A stretch of DNA of 64,000 nucleotides from the NCBI RefSeq assembly GCF_009827435.1, contig NZ_WTYM01000041.1:35091-99090 (forward strand), read 5' to 3'. Shown piece by piece: positions 18,874 through 28,537 of the stretch (position 1 is the first letter of the stretch; each line of letters begins with the position of its first letter). The stretch is from Croceibacterium salegens. GTDB lineage: Bacteria; Pseudomonadota; Alphaproteobacteria; Sphingomonadales; Sphingomonadaceae. The notes beneath the pieces were generated by a model. That model made no database searches, was not told where the DNA came from, and was given only the letters and a program-made list of their open reading frames with translations. The translations under genes were made by a program, and so were the position numbers.

Positions 18874-18972
18874 ATGGGCCTGTTCACCCCCGACCTCTAT
18901 CGCTCCTTCTTCCTGGGCTTCGGGATCACGGCTCTGGTGCTGGCTGCACAAATCGTTCCGCAACTGGTATAA
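18874..18972 (+). CDS. Predicted 32-residue single-helix membrane protein
   Basis: The frame MGLFTPDLYRSFFLGFGITA... encodes one membrane helix ending in PQLV, with a short soluble N-terminus. It lies between purH and msrA, with a seven-base gap to msrA. Similar tiny proteins (TPDLYRxFxxGF) are recalled in sphingomonads next to msrA. Real expression is uncertain. Confidence 0.5.
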   Translation: MGLFTPDLYRSFFLGFGITALVLAAQIVPQLV

Positions 18973-18979
18973 GGGTCGG

Positions 18980-19651
18980 ATGAAGCTCAAGATACTGCTC
19001 GCATCCGCCGCGCTCGTCGCCAGCGCCTGCTCCCCCGCCATCGCCGCAGAGAACGTCGTCGCCGCTCCCGCAGCGACGCGCGTCGCCAAGGAAATCCCCG
19101 GCCTGAAGACCGCGATCTTCGCGGGCGGCTGCTTCTGGGGCGTCGAGGCAGTGTTCAGCCACGTGAAGGGGGTGAAGAGCGCCGTTTCGGGCTACGAGGG
19201 CGGCACCAAGGCCGACGCCGACTACGAAACCGTCTCCTCCGGCCGCACCGGGCATCGTGAATCGGTCAAGGTCGTCTACGATCCCAAGGTCGTGCGCTAT
19301 GACCAGTTGCTGCAGGTGTTCTTCTCGGTCGTCGCGGATCCCACGCTGAAGGACCAGCAGGGCCCCGACCGCGGCCCGCAGTACAACGCCGCGCTCGTCC
19401 CGCTGAGCAAGGAGCAGCGCGAAGTCGCCGCCGCCTACCTCAAGCAGATGCAGGCCAGCGGCAAGTGGAAGCGCCCGATCGTGACCGGGATCGCCTCCGC
19501 GGGGACTTTCTACCCGGCCGAGGACTACCATCAGGACTTCGCGCTCAAGAACCCCAACCAGGGCTACATCCGCGCATGGGACCTGCCCAAGGTCGCGGCG
19601 TTCAAGGAAATGTACCCTTCGCTCTACAGCGCGAAGTTCCAGACCGGCTGA
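18980..19651 (+). CDS. msrA: Peptide-methionine (S)-S-oxide reductase MsrA, exported
   Basis: A 223-residue enzyme with the catalytic motif GGCFWG (Cys51) after an N-terminal signal peptide ending near SPAIAAE. Reduction of methionine-S-sulfoxide in periplasmic or envelope proteins is expected. The start at 18980 was chosen because it opens the signal peptide. The exported MsrB at 966 handles the R form. The Fur-family regulator follows 35 bases later. Confidence 0.94.
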   Translation: MKLKILLASAALVASACSPAIAAENVVAAPAATRVAKEIPGLKTAIFAGGCFWGVEAVFSHVKGVKSAVSGYEGGTKADADYETVSSGRTGHRESVKVVYDPKVVRYDQLLQVFFSVVADPTLKDQQGPDRGPQYNAALVPLSKEQREVAAAYLKQMQASGKWKRPIVTGIASAGTFYPAEDYHQDFALKNPNQGYIRAWDLPKVAAFKEMYPSLYSAKFQTG

Positions 19652-19686
19652 TTGCCCCTGCGGGCCGCAGGGCCTATATCCGGGCC

Positions 19687-20154
19687 ATGGCCAGCCATGC
19701 ACACCATCACCACGAGCACTCGGGGGCGAAACTCGTAACCGAGGCCGAAGAGGTCCTGACCGCCGCGGGCGAACAGTGGACCGGCCTGCGCGCCGATGTG
19801 TTCGAAGCGCTTGCCGACCAGGACAAGCCGGTCTCGGCCTACGACATCGCCGAGGAACTGGGCCGGCGCCGCGGCAAGCGCGTCGCCGCCAACAGCGTCT
19901 ACCGCATCCTCGACCTGTTCGTGCGCACCAACCTCGCCAACCGCATAGAGAGCGCCAACGCCTACCTCGCGAACAGCCACCCCGGCTGCCGGCACGACTG
20001 CATCTTCCTGATCTGCGACGACTGCGGGAAGGCCACGCACATCGACGACGACAAGCTGACCGACGCACTGCGCCAGTCGGGCAACCGCCACGGCTTCGCC
20101 AACGTGCGTCCTGTGGTCGAACTGCGCGGCCTGTGCGACGAGTGCGCCAGCTGA
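19687..20154 (+). CDS. Fur family metalloregulator, Zur-like
   Basis: A 155-residue repressor. The N-terminus is a histidine-rich tail (HAHHHHEHSG), then a winged helix (VSAYDIAEELGRR... NSVYRILDLFVRTNL). Zinc-binding CxxC pairs are CDDC and CDEC, with HHH-type and HIDDD sensor regions. The short linker and the C-terminal LCDECAS favour the Zur branch. A ribosome site is not strong. The ATG at 19687 was preferred over an earlier in-frame codon inside the msrA end. Confidence 0.8.
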   Translation: MASHAHHHHEHSGAKLVTEAEEVLTAAGEQWTGLRADVFEALADQDKPVSAYDIAEELGRRRGKRVAANSVYRILDLFVRTNLANRIESANAYLANSHPGCRHDCIFLICDDCGKATHIDDDKLTDALRQSGNRHGFANVRPVVELRGLCDECAS

Positions 20155-20242
20155 GCGGCATGCTGCCAGCCGAGGCAATTGCTCAGGTATTGCTCATGCA
20201 CGCTTCATCGACAGGGCGGATTTGCTCGGCTAAGCCCATCGA

Positions 20243-22165
20243 ATGACATCGCGTCCCGAAACGCCGTTGCTCGACACGGTCGACACCCCCGAAGACCTGC
20301 GCAAGCTCGATGCGGGCCAGCTCCGCCAGTTGTCCGACGAACTGCGCGCCGAAATGATCGATGCCGTCGGTTCGACCGGCGGGCACCTCGGCTCTGGCCT
20401 CGGGGTGGTCGAACTGACCGTCGCCATCCACTACGTCTTCAACACGCCCGAAGACCGGCTGGTGTGGGACGTCGGCCACCAGGCCTATCCGCACAAGATC
20501 ATCACGGGACGGCGCGACCGCATTCGCACCTTGCGCCAGGGCGGGGGCCTCAGCGGCTTCACCAAGCGGAGCGAAAGCGAATACGACCCGTTCGGCGCGG
20601 CGCACTCGAGCACCTCGATCTCCGCCGCGCTCGGCTTCGCGGTGGCCAACAAGCTCAACGACAAGCCGGGCCGAGGTATCGCTGTTATCGGCGACGGCGC
20701 GCTCAGCGCGGGCATGGCCTACGAGGCGATGAACAACGCCGAGCAGGCGGGCAACCGGCTGATCGTCATCCTCAACGACAACGACATGTCGATCGCCCCG
20801 CCGGTCGGCGGCCTCAGCGCCTACCTCGCGCGGATGGTCTCCTCAAGCGAGTACCTCGGGCTGCGCAGCCTCGCCTCGAAGGTCGCCCGGAAGATATCGC
20901 GCCGGGTCTATCACGGCCTCGAAAAGGCAGAGGAATACGCCCGCGGCATGGCCACAGGCGGCACGCTGTTCGAGGAGCTGGGCTTCTATTACGTCGGCCC
21001 GATCGACGGCCACAACCTCGACCACCTGCTGCCGGTGCTGGAGAACGTGCGCGACAGCGAGCTCGGGCCGATCCTGGTCCACGTCGTGACGCAGAAGGGC
21101 AAGGGCTACGCCCCGGCCGAAAACAGCGCCGACAAGTACCACGGGGTGCAGAAGTTCGACGTCATCACAGGCGAACAGAAGAAAAGCGCGGGCGGTCCGC
21201 CGGCCTACCAGAACGTGTTCGGCGAAACACTGGCCAAGCTGGCCGAGACCGACAGCCGCATCTGCGCCATCACCGCCGCCATGCCGAGCGGCACCGGCGT
21301 CGACAAGTTCGCCAAGGCGCATCCCGAGCGCGCCTTCGATGTCGGCATTGCCGAACAGCACGCAGTGACCTTTGCGGCGGGGCTTGCGGCGCAGGGGATG
21401 CGGCCGTTCTGCGCGATCTATTCGACATTCCTGCAACGCGCCTTCGACCAGGTGGTGCACGACGTGGCGATCCAGAACCTGCCCGTGCGCTTCGCGATCG
21501 ACCGCGCCGGGCTGGTGGGGGCCGACGGCGCGACCCATGCGGGCAGCTTCGACGTGACCTACCTCGCTACGCTGCCGAACATGGTGGTCATGGCCCCGTC
21601 GGATGAAGCCGAGCTGGTCCACATGACCTACACCGCCGCCGAGTACGACAACGGCCCGATCGCCTTCCGCTACCCGCGCGGCGGCGGCATCGGTGTCGAA
21701 TTGCCGGAGACGCCGCAGAAGCTGGAGATCGGCAAGGGCCGCGTGGTCCGCGAAGGCAGCAAGGTCGCCATACTGTCGCTTGGCACGCGTCTAGCGGAGG
21801 CGCTCAAAGCCGCCGACCAGCTCGAGGCAAAGGGCCTGTCGACCACTGTCGCCGACCTGCGCTTCGCCAAGCCGCTCGACACTGCGTTGATCCGCAAGCT
21901 GATGACCACCCACGAGGTCGTCGTCACGGTCGAGGAAGCCGCCATCGGCGGCCTCGGCGCGCACGTCCTCACGCTCGCCAGCGACGAAGGCCTGCTCGAT
22001 GCCGGCCTCAAGATCCGCACCATGCGCCTGCCCGACTTGTTCCAGGATCACGAGGACCCGACGAAGCAGTACGACGAGGCTGGCCTCAACGCCCCGCACA
22101 TCGTCGAAATGGTGCTCAGCGCCCTGCGCCACAACAGCGCGGGCGTGGAGGAAGCACGGGCTTAG
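20243..22165 (+). CDS. dxs: 1-deoxy-D-xylulose-5-phosphate synthase
   Basis: A 640-residue thiamine-diphosphate enzyme that makes DXP from pyruvate and glyceraldehyde-3-phosphate, the entry to the MEP isoprenoid pathway. [17 protein letters not shown] carries the ThDP/metal motif, [17 protein letters not shown] the catalytic Glu, and the transketolase C-domain follows. The length is typical. A hypothetical gene begins three bases downstream. Confidence 0.98.
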   Translation: MTSRPETPLLDTVDTPEDLRKLDAGQLRQLSDELRAEMIDAVGSTGGHLGSGLGVVELTVAIHYVFNTPEDRLVWDVGHQAYPHKIITGRRDRIRTLRQGGGLSGFTKRSESEYDPFGAAHSSTSISAALGFAVANKLNDKPGRGIAVIGDGALSAGMAYEAMNNAEQAGNRLIVILNDNDMSIAPPVGGLSAYLARMVSSSEYLGLRSLASKVARKISRRVYHGLEKAEEYARGMATGGTLFEELGFYYVGPIDGHNLDHLLPVLENVRDSELGPILVHVVTQKGKGYAPAENSADKYHGVQKFDVITGEQKKSAGGPPAYQNVFGETLAKLAETDSRICAITAAMPSGTGVDKFAKAHPERAFDVGIAEQHAVTFAAGLAAQGMRPFCAIYSTFLQRAFDQVVHDVAIQNLPVRFAIDRAGLVGADGATHAGSFDVTYLATLPNMVVMAPSDEAELVHMTYTAAEYDNGPIAFRYPRGGGIGVELPETPQKLEIGKGRVVREGSKVAILSLGTRLAEALKAADQLEAKGLSTTVADLRFAKPLDTALIRKLMTTHEVVVTVEEAAIGGLGAHVLTLASDEGLLDAGLKIRTMRLPDLFQDHEDPTKQYDEAGLNAPHIVEMVLSALRHNSAGVEEARA

Positions 22166-22168
22166 GAA

Positions 22169-22771
22169 ATGCTGGCGCTGCTCGTCGCGGCTGCAGTTTC
22201 GGCGAATGCGCCGCAGTGGATAAAAGACGGAAAGCAGCCATCGGCTGAAGATGCCGCGTCCCGCATGGCACGCTGCGACGTCACCCGTCCGAACGCAAGG
22301 TTCAACGACCTGCTTCAGGAAGATGTGCTAGCGTTTCCTTCGGACGAAGCCCTGAATGGCGTACAACTCACCTGCATTGCGCAGGTCGCATTCGATACCG
22401 GGTACGAGGTAGAATTGCCTGAATCGAACCTCGCCGCATACTACCGATCAAGTCAGGAGATTTCTCGACCGTGGACGGTCGATCTGGCGCGCGAATGGCT
22501 TGAGGAGCAAGGGAAACTCGAAGGTTTGCCCGTTCGCGATCCCTCGATGACCGACCAGCAATTTGCCAAAGTGCTTGAAGCCCATTGTGGTCCTGATGCG
22601 AAGGGCCTCCTTTCATCCGAATTCGGGCCTCATTCGATTGCTCCATCAACAGCAGGTGCAAACTTCGAGGATTTTTCTCGCACCGCAGAAGCGGGCTTAT
22701 GCCTGTTGGCTTCGGGTGCGGTCGAGGACTTCGAAATCTACATTATCGGCAACGAGAAGGTGGCCGAATAG
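22169..22771 (+). CDS. Hypothetical secreted protein
   Basis: A 200-residue protein, not recognised. The N-terminus MLALLVAAAVSANAPQW looks like a short signal peptide. The mature part is acidic, with four cysteines (in MARCDV, LTCIAQ, AHCGP and GLCLL). It begins right after dxs with AGGAAATG. Its codon use and base composition look less GC-rich than its neighbours, as does the next gene, which may mark more recently acquired DNA. Confidence 0.6.
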   Translation: MLALLVAAAVSANAPQWIKDGKQPSAEDAASRMARCDVTRPNARFNDLLQEDVLAFPSDEALNGVQLTCIAQVAFDTGYEVELPESNLAAYYRSSQEISRPWTVDLAREWLEEQGKLEGLPVRDPSMTDQQFAKVLEAHCGPDAKGLLSSEFGPHSIAPSTAGANFEDFSRTAEAGLCLLASGAVEDFEIYIIGNEKVAE

Positions 22772-22920
22772 CCGTGGCAGTTTCCGCTTGGGCCTATCCG
22801 TCAACCGGTGTCGTAGTCCGATTTGACACAGTTCATCAGGCATTCCTCATCCCGGTCTCATGACCTTGCCTGAACTCTACGCCAATGGCGCCTTGTGACC
22901 GAGGCGGCAGGGGATCGAAG

Positions 22921-23346
22921 ATGAGCGAAGACAAGGGCAACCCGATGACCGGAGCTGCAATGGAACGAAACTGGCAGTCAGGGGCTCGCGAGCGGTGGGA
23001 TAGCTTTTGCTACGCAAGCGCGGGTCTGCGGTACATGTTGGCGACCGAAGCGAATGCGCGGGTCCATGGCGCTGCAACCGTTGCAACAATCGCCAGCGGA
23101 CTCCTTCTTCAGATTGGCAGGAACGATTGGCTCTTAATCGTTGTGGCCATCGGATGGGTCTGGACGGCCGAAGCGATCAACACCGCGCTGGAACGCCTCG
23201 CTGACAGAATTACCCGGGACGAGGACGAACAGATCAAAGTGATCAAGGATGTTGCAGCCGGCGCCGTGCTTTCGAGTTCCATCGGCGCGGCGCTAATCGG
23301 ATGCCTGGTTTTCGTGCCGCATCTGCTGCCTCTCGGAACCCAATAG
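22921..23346 (+). CDS. Small integral-membrane diacylglycerol kinase, DgkA-like
   Basis: A 141-residue protein of the bacterial DgkA/undecaprenol kinase family. Three helices are visible. GWVWTAEAINTALERLADR holds the E-x3-NTA-x-E catalytic signature, and IKDVAAGAVLSSS follows. It phosphorylates diacylglycerol or undecaprenol at the membrane. An earlier start at 22885 adds 12 unconserved residues. It is distinct in fold from the cytosolic-type kinase at 11203. Confidence 0.8.
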   Translation: MSEDKGNPMTGAAMERNWQSGARERWDSFCYASAGLRYMLATEANARVHGAATVATIASGLLLQIGRNDWLLIVVAIGWVWTAEAINTALERLADRITRDEDEQIKVIKDVAAGAVLSSSIGAALIGCLVFVPHLLPLGTQ

Positions 23347-23371
23347 GATTGTCTGCGCAGACCCGACGCGC

Positions 23372-25183
23372 TCAATCCCGCTTCGGCTCGCCCTTGAACT
23401 TCTTCTTGAACGGCTTGCCCTTGAACGGCTTGCCGCCATCCTCGCCTGCCGGCCTCGACCAATCGTTGGGCTTGCCGCCCTTGCGGTGGAACTTGCCGCC
23501 CTTCCCGCCCGGCTTGGGGCCGTAGTTGCGCGGGGGCTTGCCGTCGGCACGGCGGTTGTCGCGGGCCTGGTGGCGCGGGGCCTCGGTGGGGACGATGTGG
23601 ACGGTGTCGTCCGGGTCCTCGGATTCGGCAGTGCGGGCCAGCGCGGCGTCGAACTTGGCCTGCAGCGTGCGCGGAATCTCGACGAAAGTCTCGTCGGCGG
23701 TGATGCGGATCGCACCGATCTCGTTGCGGGTGATGTGGCCGCGGCGGCACAGCAGCGGCAGGATCCAGCGCGGGTCGGCGTTCTGCCGGCGTCCGACGGA
23801 GAGGTGATACCACACCGTGTCCTCGAAACCGGGTCGCTTGCGCTTTTCGCGGTCGGCCTCGCGCGCCTCGGGTGTGTTGGGGATCATCTCTTCGGGCTGC
23901 GGCAGCTTGGCGCGCTGGGCGTGGACCAGCGCCGCGGCGATATCCTCGGGGCTGCGCTGCACCATGAGTTCCTTGGCCAGCTCGCGGTCCTCATCCTCGA
24001 GTTCGACCGGAGCGAGCAGGTCGGCGAGCAGCCGCTCGCGGTCCTGCTTGCGGATCGCCTCGGGCGTTGGCGCCGAAATCCATTCGGCCTTGATCCCCGC
24101 TCCGTGAAGCATGCCTTCGACCCGGCGGCGACGCGGATAGGGGACGACGAGGACGGCGGTGCCCTTCTTGCCCGCGCGCCCGGTGCGGCCCGAGCGGTGC
24201 TGCAGCGCCTCGGCGTCGCGCGGAATCTCGACGTGGATGACGAGGCTGACGCTCGGCAGGTCGAGCCCGCGGGCGGCAACGTCGGTCGCCACGCAGACCC
24301 GGGCGCGGCGGTCGCGCAGCGCCTGCAGCGCCTGGTTGCGTTCCGACTGCGAGTGCTCGCCCGATAGGGCGACGACGCCGAACCCGCGCTCCTGCAAGGT
24401 GGCGTGGAGGTGCCGGACATTGTCGCGGGTGGCGCAGAACAGGATCGCGGTTTCCGCCTCGTGGAAGCGCAGCAGGTTGACCACCGCGTTCTCGGTATCG
24501 GAGGGCGAGACGGTCACCGCCTGGTAGGCGATATCGCCGTGGCCACGCTCCTCGCCGATGGTCGAGATGCGCAGGGCATCCTGCTGGTAACGCTTCGCCA
24601 GCGCGACAATCGGCTTGGGCATGGTGGCCGAGAACAGCAGGGTGCGGCGCGTTTCGCCGGTGGCGTCGAGCAGTTCCTCGAGGTCCTCGCGAAACCCCAT
24701 GTCGAGCATCTCGTCGGCCTCGTCGAGCACGGCGACCTTGAGCTCGGAGAGCACAAGCGCGCCGCGCTCGAGGTGGTCGCGCAGGCGGCCCGGCGTGCCG
24801 ACCACGATGTGCGCGCCGCGCGACAGGGCGCGGCGTTCCTTCGACGGGTCCATCCCGCCGACGCAGCTGGCGATGCGCACACCGGCCTTGGCGTAGAGCC
24901 AGGCCAGTTCGCGGCTGACCTGCAGCGCCAGCTCGCGCGTCGGCGCGATGACGAGCGCAAGCGGGACTTCGGCGGGTTCGAGCGTGCCGGCTTCGCCGAG
25001 CAGGTCGGCGGCCATGGCAAGGCCGAAGGCCACGGTCTTGCCCGAGCCGGTTTGCGCCGAGACGATCAGGTCGCGCCCCGCGGCTTCGGCTTCGAGCACG
25101 GCAGCCTGCACGGGCGTCGGGGCGGAATAGCCGCGCTCGGTCAGGGCGTCGGCAAGGAATGGGGGGAGGGAGGAGAAGGGCAT
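23372..25183 (-). CDS. DEAD-box RNA helicase (DeaD/CsdA-like)
   Basis: A 603-residue helicase. Motifs include the Q motif PTPVQAAVLE, SAQTGSGKT (I), PTRELA (Ia), DEADEM (II), SATMPK (III) and HRSGRTGRAG (VI). The C-terminal domain VWYHLSVGRRQNADPRW with a DbpA-type RNA-binding fold is followed by a lysine-rich tail. The length and tail match DeaD/CsdA-type proteins of ribosome assembly and cold adaptation. The ATG at 25183 was taken; the longer frame begins with TTG. Confidence 0.92.
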   Translation of the reverse strand: MPFSSLPPFLADALTERGYSAPTPVQAAVLEAEAAGRDLIVSAQTGSGKTVAFGLAMAADLLGEAGTLEPAEVPLALVIAPTRELALQVSRELAWLYAKAGVRIASCVGGMDPSKERRALSRGAHIVVGTPGRLRDHLERGALVLSELKVAVLDEADEMLDMGFREDLEELLDATGETRRTLLFSATMPKPIVALAKRYQQDALRISTIGEERGHGDIAYQAVTVSPSDTENAVVNLLRFHEAETAILFCATRDNVRHLHATLQERGFGVVALSGEHSQSERNQALQALRDRRARVCVATDVAARGLDLPSVSLVIHVEIPRDAEALQHRSGRTGRAGKKGTAVLVVPYPRRRRVEGMLHGAGIKAEWISAPTPEAIRKQDRERLLADLLAPVELEDEDRELAKELMVQRSPEDIAAALVHAQRAKLPQPEEMIPNTPEAREADREKRKRPGFEDTVWYHLSVGRRQNADPRWILPLLCRRGHITRNEIGAIRITADETFVEIPRTLQAKFDAALARTAESEDPDDTVHIVPTEAPRHQARDNRRADGKPPRNYGPKPGGKGGKFHRKGGKPNDWSRPAGEDGGKPFKGKPFKKKFKGEPKRD

Positions 25184-25364
25184 GAGGGTCAATCGCAAGC
25201 GGCCGCACAGACGCGGCCTTTGGGGGAAATCGGTTCCATCGCTGAAACGGTCGAGTGCGGCTGGCCGGGCGTGAATCGCCCCAAGGGCAGCGGCGTTTGA
25301 CGCGCCCCTAGCCGCTTTTGCCGCGCTTGGCTTCCCCTGATTTCACCCCACCTCGACGGCGGGT

Positions 25365-25847
25365 TTATTCGATGCCGAGCAGCTCGATCTCGAACAGCAG
25401 CGTTGCGTCGCCCGGGATCGGGCCCCTGCCGACCGGGCCGTAGGCCATGGCCGCCGGTATCGCGAGCTCGATCGTGTCGCCCACCCCGGCCATCGGGATC
25501 GCTTCCTGCCAGGCCTTGATCAGGCCGCCTAGCGGGAAGGTCGCCGGCTGCCCGCGCTGGCGCGAGCTGTCGAAGGTCTCGCCGTCGACGAAGGTGCCGA
25601 CGTAGTGGACGGTGACCGTGTCATCGACTGTGGGATGCGCGCCGCCGCCGTTGCCCTTGGTCCGGCGCCACAGGACGCCGCCGGGCAACCACGACCAGCC
25701 TTCGGCCATGGTCCGGCTGGCCAGCGCCTGCTGCTGGGCCATGTGCCAGGCCATGTCCTGCGAGCGGTCGGGAGCGGCCTCGTCCTGCGCCAGTGCAGCG
25801 GCAGGGAGGGCGAGCGCGGCGAGCGCGGCTAAGCGGAGGTGGCGCAT
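25365..25847 (-). CDS. FKBP-type peptidyl-prolyl cis-trans isomerase, exported
   Basis: A 160-residue protein with a signal peptide (RLAALAALALPAAALA). The FKBP core is present with DTVTVHYVGTFVDGETFDSS, ATFPLGGLIKAWQEAIPMAG and IPAAMAYG. It should act on folding in the periplasm. It lies five bases after the POT transporter stop, on the same strand, so an operon is likely. Confidence 0.93.
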   Translation of the reverse strand: MRHLRLAALAALALPAAALAQDEAAPDRSQDMAWHMAQQQALASRTMAEGWSWLPGGVLWRRTKGNGGGAHPTVDDTVTVHYVGTFVDGETFDSSRQRGQPATFPLGGLIKAWQEAIPMAGVGDTIELAIPAAMAYGPVGRGPIPGDATLLFEIELLGIE

Positions 25848-25852
25848 CCGGG

Positions 25853-27490
25853 TCAGCCCTGTGCCGGGTGGGCGCCGGCCGCTTCTGGCTCGGCCAGTTC
25901 GTCGCTGCCGGCAAGCTCGGCGCGGTCCTTGAGCGTGTCGAGGTGCATCAGGCGCTTCACCCAGGGGCTGACCGCCAGCACGACCACGGAGACGCCGATG
26001 GTGATCCAGCCGATCTTGGAATAGATGTCGAGCGTCAGGCTCTTCGACATCGTTCCGCTTTCGCCGCCGGTCGCCTCACCGATCTTGCCGGCGACGAAGT
26101 TGCCGACCGCGGTCATGTAGAACCAGGCACCCATGATGAAGCTGCCGAGGTGCAACGGGGCTAGCCTCGTCATGGCCGAGAGACCCACGGGCGAAAGGCA
26201 CAGCTCGCCGGTGGTGTGCAGCAGGTAGATCAGGAACACGAAGACGACGCCGGTCATGACCGCCGGATCCCCTGTTCCGGCGCCCCATACGAAGACGAGG
26301 AAGCCGAGCCCGACCTGGAATAGGGCCAGGCCGAACTTGGCCGGCGCTGAAGGCTCGATGCCACGCTTGCCGAGGTATTGCCACAGCGCAGCGAACACCG
26401 GCCCGAGCAGGACGATGTAGATGGCGTTGATCGACTGGAACAGCGAGGTCGGCACGCCGCCGCGGTCGACGAACTTGTCAGTGTAGAGAGACAGCGATCC
26501 GCCAGCCTGTTCGAAAAGTCCCCAGAACACCGGGTTGAGCGCGATCAGGAACAGGATCGCGAACATCCGCTGGCGCGGTTCCCTGGGCAGCTTGAACGCT
26601 TCGTAGAGCGTGTAGGCAAGCATTGCGAAACCGAAGAAGGCGAGGATGCCGCCGATCACGTTCTGGTACTGGATGAGGAACCAGATCACCCCGACCGCGG
26701 CGATGCCGGTGGCGTAGAGCTTCATCTCGTTGCTCTTCGCCAGCGGCGCAGGCGGTTCGCCATTGCCCTTCAGGGCCGGACGGCCGAGTGCGAAGATGAT
26801 CAGGCCGAGCACCATGCCGATGCCGGCAAGCCCGAAGCCGTAGGACCAGCCGACCGTCTCGCCGAGATAGCCGACGAGGATCGTGCCGAACGCCGCGCCG
26901 ACATTCACGCCCATGTAGAAGATCGTGTAGGCCGAATCGCGGCGGCCGTCGGTCATGCGGTAGAGCTGGCCGACGATGACCGAGATGTTGGCCTTGAGGA
27001 AACCCGAGCCGACGATGATCAGCGACAGCGCCAGCCAGAACACGTTGATAGCGAAATCCGCCTGCTTGGCGGCCGGGTCGGTTACGCCTTGCATACCTTC
27101 GTAGGCCATGAACAGGTGGCCGAAGGCGAGCACGATGCCGCCGAACAGCACCGCCTTGCGCTGGCCGAGCCAGCGGTCAGCGAGATAGCCGCCGAGTACC
27201 GGGGTGATGTAGACGAGGCTGGTATAGGCGCCGTAGATCAGGTTGGCCTTGCCGTCGTTGAACAGCCAGAACTTGGTCAGGTAGAGGATCAGCAGTGCGC
27301 GCATGCCGTAGTAGGAGAAGCGCTCCCACATCTCGGCGTAGAACAGCACGAACAGGCCGCGCGGGTGGCCGACCACCTCTTCGCTCTTGCGGGTGGCGAT
27401 GATTCCGCCGATCGCCAGGATGGCGAACAGCGATACGGCGGCGATCGCCGCGATCCAGTCACCTTCATTCCACGCCGCAATATCTTTCAT
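25853..27490 (-). CDS. POT family peptide transporter
   Basis: A 545-residue, 12- to 14-helix proton-coupled oligopeptide transporter. The ExxERFSYYGMRALLILYL motif (helix 1), GGYLADRWLGQRK and LCLSPVGLSAMT are present. It imports di- and tripeptides, and is typical of POT/PTR members with a C-terminal extension. The start at 27490 follows the conserved MKDIAAW. The gene is divergent from a GntR regulator and precedes the FKBP gene. Confidence 0.92.
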   Translation of the reverse strand: MKDIAAWNEGDWIAAIAAVSLFAILAIGGIIATRKSEEVVGHPRGLFVLFYAEMWERFSYYGMRALLILYLTKFWLFNDGKANLIYGAYTSLVYITPVLGGYLADRWLGQRKAVLFGGIVLAFGHLFMAYEGMQGVTDPAAKQADFAINVFWLALSLIIVGSGFLKANISVIVGQLYRMTDGRRDSAYTIFYMGVNVGAAFGTILVGYLGETVGWSYGFGLAGIGMVLGLIIFALGRPALKGNGEPPAPLAKSNEMKLYATGIAAVGVIWFLIQYQNVIGGILAFFGFAMLAYTLYEAFKLPREPRQRMFAILFLIALNPVFWGLFEQAGGSLSLYTDKFVDRGGVPTSLFQSINAIYIVLLGPVFAALWQYLGKRGIEPSAPAKFGLALFQVGLGFLVFVWGAGTGDPAVMTGVVFVFLIYLLHTTGELCLSPVGLSAMTRLAPLHLGSFIMGAWFYMTAVGNFVAGKIGEATGGESGTMSKSLTLDIYSKIGWITIGVSVVVLAVSPWVKRLMHLDTLKDRAELAGSDELAEPEAAGAHPAQG

Positions 27491-27559
27491 CCGACCCTCG
27501 TCCTTGTTGCCGCCACATGTGGGGAAGGCGCGCACCCTAGCGTCCTATTCGCCCATGTG

Positions 27560-27585
27560 AAGCGTGTTTCGTTTCACGCGAAACC
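27560..27585. promoter_or_regulatory. Palindromic site between the POT transporter and GntR regulator
   Basis: GTTTCG-N7-CGAAAC (27566-27584), with a partly overlapping GTGAAGCG/CGTTTCAC dyad, lies in the 143-base divergent gap. It may be the regulator's operator. Assignment is by position only. Confidence 0.4.
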
Positions 27586-27633
27586 GGCATCGCGGCTTGA
27601 CCCGCTACGCTGTATTATGGCACTGATGCACTG

Positions 27634-27975
27634 ATGAGTGACGATACGCGCCCGGTCTACCTCAAGCTACGCGACCTGATTGCCGCGGCAATTATCGAGG
27701 GCCGCTACGAGGAAGGCGAAATGCTCCCCTCGGTGCGGGCTTTCGCCACCGAGCAGGGCGCCAACCCGCTGACGGTTGCCAAGGCCTACCAACAGTTCCA
27801 GGCCGATGGGCTGATTAGGGTCCAGCGTGGGGTCGGAATGTTCGTAGCCAAGGGCGCTGCCGAGCAACTGCGTGAGCGCGAGCGCCGCCGCTTCCTCGAC
27901 GAGGAATGGCCTGCCGTGCGTGAGCGCATGGATCGCCTCGGCATCGTGCTCGAAAATCTCATCGAGCGCGCCTGA
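27634..27975 (+). CDS. GntR family transcriptional regulator, YtrA subfamily
   Basis: A 113-residue regulator with a GntR winged helix (YEEGEMLPSVRAFATEQGANPLTVAKAYQQF...) and a short helical C-terminus typical of the YtrA group. It is divergent from the POT transporter and may autoregulate. The ribosome site is weak. Confidence 0.9.
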   Translation: MSDDTRPVYLKLRDLIAAAIIEGRYEEGEMLPSVRAFATEQGANPLTVAKAYQQFQADGLIRVQRGVGMFVAKGAAEQLRERERRRFLDEEWPAVRERMDRLGIVLENLIERA

Positions 27976-28144
27976 CTCTCGCCTTCTCGACAAAATGTAT
28001 CAGGAATGTCGCCAAGCGATTGCGCTTGCTGCGTTTGTCTGCCAATTTAGCACATATCGGGTCGCTCACTGGTACTGTGACATGGCTTGCGCTCAAGGAC
28101 AGCCAGACACGTTGTGTTAGCACGGTCGCCGGAGGAGGTACCGC

Positions 28145-28426
28145 ATGATCCGTTCTGAGCTTCTCCAAGCCATTTCAGCAGAGAACCCCGAACTGCGTCC
28201 CGACGAGGTCGAGCAGGTCGTGTCGATATTCTTCGACGAGATCGGCAAGCGCTTGGCCGACCGCGGCCGGGTCGAACTGCGCGGCTTTGGCGCATTCTCC
28301 ACTCGCGGACGCGACGCCCGCACCGGGCGCAACCCGCGTACGGGCGAGCCGGTCGATGTCCCTCCCAAGCGGGTGCCGTACTTCAAGCCTGGCAAGGAAA
28401 TGCGCGAACGGCTCAACACCGACTGA
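28145..28426 (+). CDS. ihfB: Integration host factor beta subunit
   Basis: A 93-residue DNA-bending protein of the HU/IHF family. [17 protein letters not shown], the VELRGFGAF core and [10 protein letters not shown], the minor-groove arm with its conserved proline, fit IHF-beta. GGAGGAG is a strong ribosome site six bases before ATG. The gene is followed by a factor-independent terminator. Confidence 0.93.
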   Translation: MIRSELLQAISAENPELRPDEVEQVVSIFFDEIGKRLADRGRVELRGFGAFSTRGRDARTGRNPRTGEPVDVPPKRVPYFKPGKEMRERLNTD

Positions 28427-28452
28427 TTGCGGCCGCGTCATTGCCGACATGG

Positions 28453-28481
28453 AAGGCCCGCCGTGCGCGGGCCTTTTCTTT
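28453..28481 (+). terminator. Rho-independent terminator of ihfB
   Basis: AAGGCCCGC-CGTGC-GCGGGCCTT is a perfect 9-bp stem with a 5-base loop, followed by a T-rich stretch (TTCTTTG). It is 26 bases after the stop codon. Confidence 0.85.
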
Positions 28482-28483
28482 GT

Positions 28484-28520
28484 CCAAAAGGAAAGGGCGC
28501 GGATCCGAAGATCCGCGCCC
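28484..28520 (-). terminator. Terminator of the TonB receptor gene
   Basis: On the minus strand GGGCGCGGATC-TTCG-GATCCGCGCCC is a perfect 11-bp stem with a UUCG tetraloop, followed by TTTCCTTTT. It lies 45 bases after the receptor stop. Confidence 0.8.
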
Positions 28521-28537
28521 CAGCAATTCAGGCGCCG

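Noticed and set aside
27597..27618. TTGACC ... TATTAT as a sigma-70 promoter of the GntR gene
   Set aside because: The spacer is only about 10 bases, too short for a working promoter.
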